NCBI RefSeq assembly: GCF_008831285.2
Contig: NC_045144.1
Coordinates: 18,553,716 to 18,617,715 of the forward strand
Length of the DNA: 64,000 nucleotides
Reading direction: 5' to 3'
DNA from: Nymphaea colorata
Taxonomy: Eukaryota > Streptophyta > Magnoliopsida > Nymphaeales > Nymphaeaceae
Part shown: positions 23,301 through 35,155 of the stretch, in pieces
How the letters are laid out: every line of letters starts with the position of its first letter
Position numbering within the stretch: the first letter of the stretch is position 1
The notes under the pieces: model-generated
Database searches by the model: none
What the model saw: only the letters and a program-made list of their open reading frames with translations
Told to the model about the DNA's origin: nothing
Program-made: the position numbers and the translations under genes

Positions 23301-23940
23301 GTGGTAAAATCCTTTTTTGTTTACTTTATGGGTTCACATAAAAAAAGATTTTTGATCAATCTCAAATCTTATATCCAAGACTATCAAACACACCAAGTAA
23401 TCACTTTTTCTTTTCCTAAATACCCATTTCAGTTCCAAAATGTCATAAATAAAACAACTTTAAACACTGAATTAAGTGAGTAAAAGCTGACAAAATGGAA
23501 ATAGAAAAAGAAAAGCAAAGAAAACAAACAAATACAAATGCCAATATGAAGCAAAGGAAGAAGAGAGAGAGAGAGTGTGAGTGTGTGCGAGAGAGAATTG
23601 ACTAAGTTTCTGGATATTGGAAATAGGTGTTCAATTTTAGTGAATTGGGCATTTGATGGAATTCCAAACTTCGTAGGATTCATCAACATATATGAATATT
23701 CTGAATATACTCATCATCTATAACGTTCATTCCACATTCATTGTTGTATGTGTTTAGCACCTCATAATCATGAGCCTCTATAAGTCATTTGGCAGCAAAA
23801 AACATTTTGTAAGTGTCACACGAATATACCCAATGATTGATACAGATTCATTAGATACTAGAAATATTGTTTCATAAACTTAGTCCAGTCTTTAGGGTAG
23901 ATTCATAGGAGACAAAGATGCTTGTACTACCAAACTATCC
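20353..23940. other. Downstream intergenic stretch
   Basis: Contains the presumed 3' UTR of the ARM gene (to about 20530), CT-rich and GA-rich microsatellites (22580-22625, 23563-23595) and a CA run (22856-22871). No further gene recognised. Confidence 0.45.
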
Positions 23941-23942
23941 CT

Positions 23943-24628
23943 TAGGGCCGTTTGGCAAAGGTAATACATTATTATTTTCATATGAATTTGCCTTAAACAT
24001 GGAGCAGATTCAATGAAACACTTTTTTTTAAAAGTGCTGCATAAATCTGCCTTATTTTTGAAGCAAATTCATAAGATTGTAACAATGTGTTACTAATGCC
24101 TCACTATGAACAACAACAAACTGTTTCATTAATCTGCCCCAAAATCACTATGTTATAGCATTCCATGAATTCTACATCAATTTTTGAGGTTGAGTTAGAT
24201 TTATAAGATATAATAAAATGTTTCATTAATCTGCCCCAAAAACACTATGTTGTAGTATTTCATGAATTCTACCTGAAGAATCTGCATAAATATGCTTTAA
24301 CTTTAAAGCAATATCATTAGATACTAACAATGTGTTACTAATGCCGCACTATAAACAGTAACAAAATGTTTCATTAATCTGCCCCAAAAGCACTATGTTG
24401 TAGTATTTCACGAATTCTACCTCAAGAATCTGCATAAATATGTCTTATTTTTAAAGCAAATTCATTAAATAGTAACAATGTGTTACTAATGCCGCACTAT
24501 AAACAGTAACAAAATGTTTCATTAATTTGCCCCAAAAACACTATGTTGTAGTATTTCATGAATTCTACCTCATATCTTGAGGTAGATTTATAAGATAGTT
24601 TGTTGCGGTTGTTGTTGTCAAACGGCTA
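23943..24628. mobile_element. Putative non-autonomous hAT-like element with internal 148-bp repeats
   Basis: The left end TAGGGCCGTTTGGCA (23943) and the right end, reverse complement TAGCCGTTTGACA (24628), form imperfect terminal inverted repeats of the type common on plant hAT elements. Inside, a block containing TTTCATTAATCTGCCCCAAA, CACTATGTTGTAGTATTTCA and GAATTCTACCT recurs, with TTTCATTAAT at 24124, 24221, 24369 and 24517; the last two intervals are exactly 148 bases. No transposase frame is present. No clear 8-bp target-site duplication was seen, so the borders are tentative. Confidence 0.55.
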
Positions 24629-25663
24629 TGACTGGGCCACATCACACACAAACAGTAAACATAAGCCTTGTGGATGTCTAATCTGTAGGGTAAGGTCCTC
24701 ATTTTGCCACCACACACACACATGTACGTGCAAAGAAACGTACATAATATCAGATGTGAAAGTAAACAGTCACTAATGGTCGTATAGTGAATATTTTTTA
24801 ACAACAGATGTTTAATTTTCAGTTACTTTGATAACATTTGGCAGGTTTGATTTTTTTTTTTTACTAGATATTGTCATATGACTAAAAATTAAAAATTTGG
24901 TACTATTTGTAATGTTTTTAGAAACCAAAACAATAGATCATGGATAAAAACCAAACCCTTTAAATATGGTATCTAAAGCTTTTTTTAATTTAACCTTACC
25001 AATATGATTTTACGGATAAGTTGATGCAAAATGTATATTAAGTTGATCATTTCTGAGGTTTTAATAGTGTTTTTATAATAAGAAAATGAATCGCTCTCAT
25101 AAAATATCAATTTTTTCATAAAAACAGTTCGATTCAAAGCATGTCTTATATCAAAATAGTTTTTTATAAATATATTAGGATGTTTATATTTTATTTAAAT
25201 ATTTTTTAAGCAAAAAATTAAAGGGTCTGGTTTTTACCTATATATATATATATAGTGCTAAAAATAGATTTTGAGCGAGAAAAACACAAAACATGAGTAT
25301 AAGTTACAGCTTTTTATCATCCGCAATACATGCACGCCATCAGATGGGTCCAAAATAATCATCTTGGATTCCTAATATTGCCAGACAGATTTTGGTGTGT
25401 ATATATAAACCGAATAATGTTTTTCAAGATCTGTTGTGGTCCATGTGTCAACCCATCTACACTGAATCAAATGATTGAGAGAAAAAACTAAAGTTACTGC
25501 TTTGATTAACAATGTTTAATAAAGACCGACTTTTCGGTCGCACCATGATGCTGATGCAGAACAAGCAACCCTGGAATTTCGAGGGAACGAAGAGTCGAAC
25601 GATGCGTAATACTCGAATTTAATTAGCTCAAAATTAAGTCATTAATATATTGTTAGAAGGCAC

Positions 25664-25737
<74 letters not shown>
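25664..25737. repeat. Compound (TA)n(GA)n microsatellite
   Basis: About 22 TA units followed by about 14 GA units. Simple sequence. Confidence 0.95.
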
Positions 25738-25741
<4 letters not shown>

Positions 25742-26399
25742 TGAAAATTTTTGAGATTCTCCAAACTCATTTCACTTATATAAAAGTAGAATCAATTTCT
25801 TTTATGTTGCCGCATGTGGTTCACAAGTTTCAAGCACCACAGTGTTGTTTTTTTTTTATAACTCGAATGAATAGAACATGTGCAAGATGTTAAAATTTAT
25901 AGGATTAAAAAACCACAAAATCATATATGCAAATCAAATTGCACAAGGTTTTAAAATTTAATAGTTTTAACATTTTGATTTTCTTTATTTTTTGTTAATA
26001 TATTTTTTACACTTTTTGCATCTATTTATATGTTTTGATTGCCAAAAAAACCTCAAAGACGCCTAAAAGATTGCATATGTGGTGCATTTGAAATGAGCCA
26101 ATGTAAAAATTATATACATATATGTAAGAGAGAGAGAGAGAGAGAGATTGTTAATTATATATACATAGCATAGGACTTAAATAGTATTTCACTTTAGATT
26201 CATTAAATATGCATCTTACGCTTGGACCTAAGAAGCTAAGCACAGTGAAATTGACCTGGCTGCTATGGAGGCAGTTCTTATGGGTTTTATTATTTGTGGG
26301 AACTAGAAGTATACAACCTGGAACAGGGAAGGTACAGACAAAAGAATTTGAGTGTTCCTTTTAGGAATGATCAGATTAAGACTTCCATTGGAACTTGGT

Positions 26400-26433
<34 letters not shown>

Positions 26434-26584
26434 TGAACAAAAATTCTCTACCTAAGAATGTTAGAGGGTTGACTTTGGATCCAGCCTTTGCACATAACTG
26501 GATCTTTGGTATTTGGATTAGTTCATTTTTCAAAACATAACCTGGATTGATCGAACTAGAATATGACCAAACAGGTATATCTAG

Positions 26585-26830
26585 GCCCCAGCATCGGGCC
26601 TGCCCGATATTCGAAACTCGAGCCCGAGCACAATGCTCGAAACACAGAGGTCTGGCGCGGTTATAATAACAAATTATTTTTTAAATATAAAATTATTTTT
26701 TTGTATATAAAATAATAAAGTATATATTATTAATACTAATATTATTTAAAAGTTATCAGGTCAGATTGAGCCCCCGTTGGGTCCATATCGGGCCGAGTAC
26801 CTGCCTGAGGCTCGATCGGACGTCCAGGTC
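26585..26830. repeat. Dispersed element with GGGCC ends and TA-rich core (copy 2)
   Basis: Left part CATCGGGCCTGCCCGA and CGAGCCCGAGC, a core of about 100 A/T bases, right part TATCGGGCCGAGTACCTGCC. The same plan is seen at 1250, 38590 and 40615. Confidence 0.5.
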
Positions 26831-28090
26831 TAAATATATCACGCAAGTGGGTTCGTTCTTGAATCCGGATCCAGTGTTGGCTTTGAAACACCAACTTTGA
26901 ATGCAATTAGTGTTTAGACCTGATCTCGATTATCAGATCTAATTAAACAATTTCGCATGTGCCCACTTGCATATCATGCGTTTGATTACATTTTGCAGCA
27001 ATTGTTATTAAAATGATGTGATTGTGATTATTTTGTTCATGTAGTCAATCACTATATTGATATTATGAAGTTATATATGTGAGTCGTTACCCTGCTGTTC
27101 TCTTCTGCCTCCACCTGCCATCCGACCGCCGTCCACCCATTCCGGCCGCCGCTGTCCGACTGCAGTGACCGCCGTTCGATCGTATGAGCCCTCCCAAAAC
27201 ACAATGTGGTTTTCACTTTAGATTCACAAAATAAGCTGCTTATGTAAAATTAGACTCAAAGAAGTGAGCACAGTCAGGGGCAGAACCAAAAATTTTTTAT
27301 GATGAGAGTCGAATTAAAGTTTCTAAATTTTGATAAGGGCCGAAATATCATTTATCAAAACTTAGTAAAAATTTTTAAAATTTACATGTAATTTTTATTT
27401 TTATTAACAAAAATTAAGAAAAGCCCGTGTTAAAGTACCCCTCAAGGCTTATATTTCTTCACCCAATTGTTTGATTGCTTTCAGTATGATGAGGATAAGC
27501 TTTATAGTTACTACTACAAAGATGTTATTGTGAAATGTTGTTCATATGCTCAACAGTTCGTATTATAAAGTTTGATTTCCTACCACATGATATTGTGACC
27601 CATGTGGCAGCAAAAAGGGAGAAAACTAAAGTGAGTTGCCTTTTGCAAGCTATCAAATACTCTCAACTCTCGAGCACATTCTGCTTTTCCCTTTCTGGCT
27701 CTAAAAGGCAAAGTACATGCAATGTGCTACTGCCATATGATATGAGGTACAAAGTTTGAGGACATGATGTCACTTGGCAATTATGAAAACTTTATGTGGG
27801 TGGTCAGTGAAGGACACAGCTTGAGTGGGACCAATGTAAATTATAAGATATGATTTTGTTTTAACTGTCAGAATCTACTGAATTTGGCCCACTGCAAGGA
27901 TGCCACGTCTCATTTCTTAATTGTTTAAAAAAAAATCAAGAGTTTTTCAATTGTTAAGTAGTGGCTTATTTTTAAATTTAAAAATTTTTACTTGTTTTAT
28001 ATAAAATTTTTTAAAAATAATATTTTTGTCCTAATCAAAATTTTAAAACTTTAATTCCACCCCTCTCATAAAAATTTTCTGGCTCTATCC
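26831..28090. other. Intergenic stretch with two TGGCTCTGCC-type repeat fragments
   Basis: Fragments at about 27265-27425 (CAGGGGCAGAACCAAAAATT) and 27940-28090 (ATTTTCTGGCTCTATCC) are opposite-oriented relatives. No gene supported. Confidence 0.4.
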
Positions 28091-28094
28091 AAAG

Positions 28095-28290
28095 ATTCAG
28101 ATTTCCAATATAACATAGAACCAATAAAGCTAAAAACTAATTACTGGTCATTTAGTAGGGGAAATTTTGCCACATTATTGACGTAAAATATGCTATAAAT
28201 ATTAAGAAATATTTCAAATAATAAAAGGAAATTGGATGTGATCTATGGGGTGGTTTAGATGGAATCATTTTTAATATGAACAAATTTCAA
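28095..28290 (+). repeat. Dispersed repeat family R, second copy (5' part)
   Basis: Matches 33505-33680: TCCAATATAA, CCAATAAAGCT, GGTCATTTA, GGAAATTGGATGTGATCTAT and GGTTTAGATGGAAT. The family continues at 28735-29530. Confidence 0.65.
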
Positions 28291-28379
28291 TGTATAAATA
28301 GATTTTTTATGCAACAATGCTATAAATATGAAGAACAATTTTAAATAAAAAAAGGAAATTGGATGTGGTCGCATAGTAA

Positions 28380-28720
28380 AAAATAATGTCTTGGAATTTT
28401 AAAAAGTAAGGTTTTTTTCGGGTATAATACGACGAGCTTGAAAAAAAAAATTAAAAAATCTTAAAAAACTAAAAATAAAGAAAAAATAAAATAAATGAAA
28501 AACTAATGACACAAACATCACAAGATTTGTAATAAATAAAAAAAAAATAAAAAAAAAACTGTTTGACATTAAAAAAACTGAAAAAACTAAAAAAATGTGT
28601 TAAAAACGTGTTTTTTTTCGTTTTTAAGGTTTTTTTTTTAAAAAAGTACTTTTAAAGTTTTAAACAGCTAGTTCAGTTATCTCATTTTTTTTCGCGAAAA
28701 AACGCTTTTTCTCTAACTGT
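28380..28720 (+). repeat. A-rich dispersed repeat (copy 1)
   Basis: Landmarks in order: GAGCTTGAAAAAA, AAAACTAATGACACAAACATC, AACTGTTTGACATTAAAAAAAC and GTTTTTTTTCG. The same order occurs at 29536-29880 and 48375-48665. It lies between two segments of family R, so it probably inserted into it; the words TTAGATGGAATCATTTCTAA flank it on both sides in altered form. Confidence 0.6.
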
Positions 28721-28734
28721 GTGTTTACGGAGTT

Positions 28735-29530
28735 AGCTTAGATGGAATCATTTCTAATGTGAACAGATTTCAATGCACAGTACAGATAATCTTTTAGCAA
28801 ACGTTTAAATGAAAAAAAAAAAAAAATCTCTCCTTAAGACTGTAACGAACGGACTCTATGCTTTCACATGATTCATTTTCCCTTTCATTTCATATATTGA
28901 AGTATTGTTGGATTCCATTAACCAGTAAGCTTGAAGAAAGTAAACTGGCCTGCCGTCCAGGCGAATCGCACACCAACGCTTCCAATTCTTCATAACCTCC
29001 TCCTCCATCTCCATTGCTGAATGTGAAACAGCTTGGTTCTTAAGAGATGCAAAATCGAGAGGGAGAGGGAGAGACCAGAGAGAGTACTCTGGCTCCTGAT
29101 AACCGCGTCTTCGACTTAGTCCGAGAGAAGGAAGGATAAAGGAAATAAAATGGGCATCAAAAAACCCTAGAACGTGCAGACATCCGCATAAGTGCTGCCT
29201 ATTGCAACGAACACAGGAGCAATCACTGTAGTCTCTAGCCAAAAGAAGGGCAAAAAAGATCTGGGAGTGCGAGCGTTCTTCCTCGAAGAAAAGACAGCAT
29301 GGGGGTGTCGGCAACAAATTTTGGGTGGAGAGGAAGCCTGCAAATTTTTTCCCCACTTCTTTAATGGCGACGATCCAACCTAGAAACTCGCCCGCCCCTT
29401 TCAGTGGCGCATGGCGTGCGCTGTATCGTTTCATCTGCGTTGGCGTCCCTCAGTCGAAGTCGGCAACATCATCTTCGGTGGCATCCTGCCCTCTGCGCCA
29501 AGAAAGCTGGTCTTCATTGGTAGAGAGGTT
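28735..29530 (+). repeat. Dispersed repeat family R, second copy (3' part)
   Basis: Aligns with 33665-34480. Shared blocks include GAAGTATTGTTGGATTCC, AAACCCTAGAACGTGCAGAC, GAACACAGGAGCAATCACTG, GTGTCGGCAACAAATTTTGG and CACTTCTTTAATGGCGA. A 192-codon minus-strand frame here is not conserved in the second copy, so it is not treated as a gene. Confidence 0.75.
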
Positions 29531-29535
29531 TTTCT

Positions 29536-29880
29536 CGCGTATTAATGAGCTTGAAAAAAAAAAAAAAAATACAGTAAATTTTTAGAAACTTTTAAAAACT
29601 AAAAATGAAGGATAAATAAAATAAGTGAGAAATTAATGATACAAATATCAAAAGATAAATATATTTGCAACAAATAAAAAAAAACTGTTTGGCATTAAAA
29701 AAACTGAAAAAAATGCAAAAACACGCATTAAAAACGGGTTAAAACCGTGTTTTCCTTTTGTTTTTAACGTTTCTTTTTATTTTTTTCTAGTTTTAAATTG
29801 CTATTTAATTTATTGGGTTTTCTTCGAGTTTTCTGTTTTGAAAAAAACGTGTTTTCTGTGAAAATGCAAAGAAGTAGATA
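29536..29880 (+). repeat. A-rich dispersed repeat (copy 2)
   Basis: GAGCTTGAAAAAAAA, TTAATGATACAAATATCAAA, CAACAAATAAAAAAAAACTG and GGCATTAAAAAAACTGAAAA; same order as the copies at 28380 and 48375. It directly follows the end of a family R copy. Confidence 0.65.
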
Positions 29881-31630
29881 GTGTTGGAGTGAAAATTATA
29901 GAACATCAACAAAATTTGGGGGACAAATTATCCCAACACACTAAAAAATAAGTGGTGTATAAGCTGCATCCTCTTGGCTAGAATTTGAACTTACATCCCA
30001 CCTAGTTAAACGTCAATCGAGTTTAATAAAGCCAAAATAATGCCCTCCCTATTTTGTGGAAAGAGAGAAAAAACACTTAACCTAGAGTAAAATTAACGGA
30101 AAGGATTTATATATATATATATTGTGGTTAACATATAAACTTTTAGGCACATATATTGAAAATCATTCCTAGTGTGGAATAGTCCAGACATATCCTGAAA
30201 GTAATTAGGAAAGCTACTTTTTGAAACATCTTAGAAACAAAGCTACTTTTTGATGTTGGGAAGGTTTGTCCAAATTTTTAAGACCTGTTTTTTGCCCTTT
30301 CTAAAACTGTTAGTAATGGTACATCATAGAATATAAAAAAGCCTTAAAACAAAGTTTATTTTGAAAAACTTAATTATAAAAACCTATGCAGTTATATAAC
30401 ACCTAATCCATGCTTGTAAACTAACTTGAGAGACTTGAAATCTGCTAACTGTTGGATGTTGTTGGATGTTTAAAATTTTAAAAACTGTGGTTTAAAAAAC
30501 ATAAACCATTTTTAAAATTGCAATATGCCTTTGTTATACAATAAGTTGTCGCTAATACCCTTGTTGTACACTATTTTCTCAATAAAGTATAAATGTAAGT
30601 TAGGAAAACTTAGATACGAATTCTTCAACTTTGGAATGCACGGTTGGTAGTGTTAAATGTTATTCGGCATTTAACGTAAACAATAATATTAAAATCTAAA
30701 ATTGCCACTCCCGTTATCAATACATGGAGACAAGAGCTTTTTTACTTATATGTATAGCGTTGCCCGGAACGTTACTTTCTGGTGTCTTTCCTTCCTATAT
30801 ATATATATATATATATATATATCTTTTCTTTCAATTTGATTGTTCAAGGACAAGTCCTGATGTCCTATTGGAGCTTGTAAACGGTAGATCCTTCTTTCAC
30901 TTGTTTTTCTTTAAAAAAAAAAAAGTTATATTATTTGATATATGATTTTATGGCTTCTACTTGATTTGATTTTAGTGACAGTTTTGAAGTTTTTATTCAC
31001 CAGACGATATCTAGAATTTGGGTGATTTCCACAGTCAGGATTTAGCATCCTTATATGTGTTCAAGTGAAGTAAGTATTACAATTTTGGCGCAAATTATTC
31101 TATGGCCCCATTGAACTTCCAAGGCATTTCCTTGCATATGCTTCATAACTCTCATGCATGAGAGTGAGAGAGAGAAATGAGTCAAGTGCTTTGTCAAAAG
31201 AAGCCCAATTACTACTTTAGAACCAAACATACTGTTTTATATCTCCGGAATAAAACGGGAAAATCTCAGCAAAATTTAAAAAAAATTAAAACATTTAATA
31301 AATCTTAAAAATTATAAAAGATGAAAATTAATAAAAAAGGGAAAAAACAGCAAATAACGTATATATGGGTATTATTCACGTTTTTTTATTTTTTGACATT
31401 TTTTAAAAAACATGTTTTTTCATGTTTTATACGACAGACTTGTTTTTCACGTTTTATATGTGTTTTTTTTTTACACTTTCTTCTATCTCTCTCTCTCTCT
31501 AACCTACAGCTTTTCCTTTTAGTTTACTTACATGAAATGATTCAGGCTGAGAGACTTTGTTGCTAGTCTGAGACTTTGATAGCTTTTACAAAGAGTGGGT
31601 GCCATAGAGATTTGAACCAGTGACTTATTA
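29881..31630. other. AT-rich intergenic stretch
   Basis: A further weak relative of the A-rich repeat may lie at 31250-31480. No gene supported; frames of 70-80 codons are low-complexity. Confidence 0.4.
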
Positions 31631-32150
31631 TATGCAAACAGCTATATCTTCTAGATAGATAAGTCTCCACCTTTTAGATTTACGAATATGCTTTGGACCA
31701 AATAATAAATAAATTTAGAGCAAAGGACCAAGCGGACACTGTTGGTGCTGGAACTCCCCATGGAATGAGAAAGACATGTTGAGAGAGAGGCTTATCTAGT
31801 GGAAATCCTCATCAAACAACTCAACAACAACAATGGCACCAACGACAACAACAATATCTTGCAATAACGATAACAATGATAATATTAGTAATATTTTCTT
31901 AATAATAAGCAAGTGGAAGTGAGTAAGGGCAGAAGAAAATTATGTTAAACATGTAAAAGAGCCATACATATGTTTTCACCTTTGATTAACAAAGACGTTT
32001 GAGAAAGCGGGGCGTTACCAATGTTCCAACTTTTTCATAAAATAAAAGGAGCCTCCAAATGATTTTATTTCACTAATTCTCCTCTAATGATTCTTTTTTA
32101 GTTGTAACTTTTTATTTTATAGCCTTTCAACAATATTCAACAGTTTTGAA

Positions 32151-32187
<37 letters not shown>

Positions 32188-32761
32188 TTTATATATATAT
32201 ATATATATGCTGAGCTCCAGCTGGCCCAACATGCTTGCGAATACCCACAATAAAAATAATCTGGAGCTGTCCACCCGATTACTTTTATTGTGGGGATTCG
32301 AAAGCATGTTGGGCCAGCCGGAGCTCAGCTGGAAGGAGAGGTTGAGCTTGGAGATTTTACATGAAAATGATCGGGAAACAGGAAGATATAAAATTCAGGA
32401 TTACTTAAAGGAGACCACAGGATATAACAATTTTGACATTTACAATAATATATATAAGTAGTTAGCTCTTCAAGAGTCTATCTTGTCGAACCTGATGAGA
32501 TCAAACGGCGAATATTAAGTTATAGATATGGAAACCAAGTTGTTATTTCAAGAGTTTAAAACATTCCTCAAATGATACAGGAGGTTTTGTCTAAAGAAAT
32601 TCATTTGTTTCATTCATTTGAATGACACTTTAGACTACTAAAAACAAACCACAGCTTGCATTTGATATTTGCAACTTAATTTTCCACCGTTGATCTTATT
32701 AGAATCGACGGCTCAAATAATTCACATTTGGCATATGATGATATTGTAAGTATCTGTTATC

Positions 32762-32802
<41 letters not shown>

Positions 32803-33155
32803 TTCAAAACTGTTGAATATTGTTGAAGGGCTATAAAATGAAAATTTATAGCTAGAAAATAATCATTAGAGGAGAATTAGTGACGATCTAGTTCACTGAC
32901 TCATAAATGTCACAAAGGGAAAATATATAACGACTTTAAGCTCCATGATTGCATGCCTCATGGGAGAAGATCAAAGCTAGGACAACTAGTCTTTCCAACA
33001 ATACATGCTCGCTGATGAGGATTTCCACTAGATAAGCCTCTCTCTCAACATGTCTTTCTCATTCCATGGGGAATTCCAGCATCAACAGTGTCCGCTTGGT
33101 CCTTTGCTATCAATTTATTATTTTGTCACCTTCTTGGTCATATAGCTGTTTGTAT
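31631..33155. mobile_element. Foldback-type element: long inverted arms around a 1.5-kb unit
   Basis: Two pairs of inverted segments are nested. The outer arms are 31701-31814 and 33013-33123 (GCAAAGGACCAAGCGGACAC, CCCCATGGAATGAGAAAGAC and GCTTATCTAGTGGAAATCCT on one, their complement on the other, about two mismatches in the best 95 bases). A weaker extension reaches CAAACAGCTATAT at 31634 and its complement at about 33153. The inner arms are 32071-32190 and 32762-32882 (CACTAATTCTCCTCTAATGA, TTCAACAATATTCAACAGTT and CTCTCT/TATATA runs). The sequences between outer and inner arms (256 and 130 bases) are unrelated. No transposase is visible, so it would be non-autonomous (foldback or Mutator-like). 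Exact ends and target-site duplication were not found. Confidence 0.7.
32209..32329. repeat. Near-perfect 53-bp hairpin at the heart of the foldback element
   Basis: The arm 32209-32261 (GCTGAGCTCCAGCTGGCCCA, CATGCTTGCGAATACCCACA and on) is complementary to 32277-32329 at 49 of 53 positions, with a 15-base loop. Such a long, unbulged stem is typical of a small inverted-repeat transposon or of a young small-RNA precursor. It matches no microRNA family that I recall. Confidence 0.85.
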
Positions 33156-33269
33156 CACTAATCAGTCTTCTTTTATTAGTTGGTCTCTCTCCTGATCACT
33201 CTCTCTCTCTCTCTTTTTCCACAAAGAAACCGGAAATGAAAGTTAGTTCATCTTTTCTTGAATAAGGAA

Positions 33270-34480
33270 TTCCTGATTGCTTCCACTTCTTTCTTTTCTT
33301 TGCTTTAAGCTGTACAAGTTCCTCTCAGTATGTATGGAGAAGAAGAATTCCTTATTAGGATTCTTCCCAACAGCATAGCAGTAGAAAGAAAAGCTGTTCC
33401 AGTGCCTAGGAAAAAGCAGTTGCAAATTGAAACGCAGTAAATTCTAAAAAAGCAAAGTAAATGGGTTGGGTTTTGATACTAAATGTGAAAGTGGCAGTGT
33501 GTTACAGTTTAGATCTCCAATATAATATAAAGCCAATAAAGCTCAAACATGCATTACTAGTCATTTACTAAGCAAAAAGTTCGCTACATTATTTGTATAT
33601 ATATGTTAGAAATATAAAAAAAAACAATTTTAATTAATAAAAGAAAGTTGGATGTGATCTACTGGGTCAGTTTAGATGGAATTATTCATTTTTCCTTTGA
33701 AGTATTGTTGGATTCCCTTAATCAGGGAGAAGATGGGGTTAGGTAAACTCTCGCACAGCAACACTTTCAATTCCTTGAATTTTTTCTAGATTTGAAGCCC
33801 CAAGTCTAAAACCCCCAGAAACTGGTTTCTACATCCTCATCCATCTCGATTGTTGCTCGCCTGCTTCTTCTTCTTCTTCAGATGTGTGTATGTGTGTGTG
33901 GGTGTTTGTGCACATTGCAAGAGCACAGGATCCAAGTCTAGAGGTGCATCATTTCAAGCCATCAATGGTAAACTCTGAAGAGAAGGAATGTAAAATAGCT
34001 TGATTCTTCAAGAGATGCAAAAGCGAGAGAGAAGAGAGAGAGCAGGGAAGCGATCAGAGAGACTACCATGGCTCCTGAGAACTGCGCCTTCGTGTTAGAC
34101 CAAGAGAAGGCTAAAGGGGAAAGATCAGGGGCTTCCAAAAACCCTAGAACGTGCAGACAACCGCACAATTGCTGCCCATTGAAACGAACACAGGAGCAAT
34201 CACTGTAGTCTCACTCAATCACTAGAGTCTTGAGCCAAAGAAGGGGAAAAAAGATCGGGAGTGCGAGCATTCTTGCTCGACTAGTCGACAGCATGGGGCC
34301 TTGCCGTAGTGTCGGCAACAAATTTTGGGTCGAGAGGAAGACTGCAAAACTTTTTCCCACTTCTTTAATGGCGATGATCCAACGCTAGAAACTTGTCCGC
34401 CTCTTCAATGGCGCACGGCGTGCATCGTGTTCTTCCTTGGCGTCCCTCACTTGAAGTCTGGAACATGCTCTTCGGGTTCC
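33270..34480 (+). repeat. Dispersed repeat family R, third and longest copy
   Basis: The 5' part (33270-33690) is the complement of 12286-12700; the 3' part (33665-34480) matches 28735-29530. It therefore links the two partial copies into one element of about 1.2 kb. It starts some 100 bases after the foldback element. No conserved coding frame is shared between copies. Class unknown. Confidence 0.75.
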
Positions 34481-35078
34481 TGCCCTTTGCGCCAACTCAA
34501 CGGTAGAGGCCTCATTCCCTGCCATAGAAGATTGCCCTTTCTCGTAATGCTCTTTGCCTCTGAAGCCTCCTTTCTCCCTCTCACTCCCCTTACCCATCCT
34601 CCTTTCCCAGAGAGAGAGAGAGAGAGAGAGAGAGGGACGGGTGAGATATCAGAGACGGGCGAAATGAGAGCAGCGCAAATTTTCACAAGGTAGGAAGAGA
34701 AAGGAAAGACGGTTGAGATTCGATAGACGGGCGAGATGAGAGGGGAGGGCATCCGAGAGGCCGGGCATCCGGGCAGTTTTAAACCTTGTTTAAAACCGTT
34801 AACATTTATTTTCCTTATGCTCAAAACCCTCTACCGGCATGTGTTAAAGCAGTGGCCGAGTTAAAAACAAATTTTCTACCGTGTACTGTTATAAAAATTA
34901 AGAAGCACAATATATATAAATAAGTAAATAATTACAAAAAATCTATGTAAAAATAAATAATCTTTTTTTCTGGCATGAGCTGTGCCTAAACGTAGCTCCG
35001 CGTCTAGTTAAAGAGTTTTCAATAAAGCCAGTTCCTAAACGAACCTTCAGCAACACATTAAAAGTTTATAAGTATGAT

Positions 35079-35080
<2 letters not shown>

Positions 35081-35151
<71 letters not shown>
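35081..35151. repeat. (AT)n microsatellite, about 70 bp
   Basis: Pure alternating AT. Other long TA arrays lie at 49689-49731, 52171-52219 and 59028-59088. Array lengths in an assembly are often unreliable. Confidence 0.97.

Positions 35152-35155
<4 letters not shown>

Noticed and set aside
25541-25565. ATGATGCTGATGCAG as a miR172 relative
   Set aside because: Several mismatches to miR172 and no complementary arm nearby.
28856-29434. 192-codon minus-strand open frame
   Set aside because: It lies in dispersed family R; the related copy near 34000 does not keep the frame, so it is not under coding constraint.
31590-31680. tRNA-like GATTTGAACC block as a second SINE
   Set aside because: Only a box B-like piece is present; no box A at the right distance and no target-site duplication.
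32207-32461. 84-codon frame inside the foldback element
   Set aside because: Its first half is simply the hairpin read as codons; no evidence of coding constraint.
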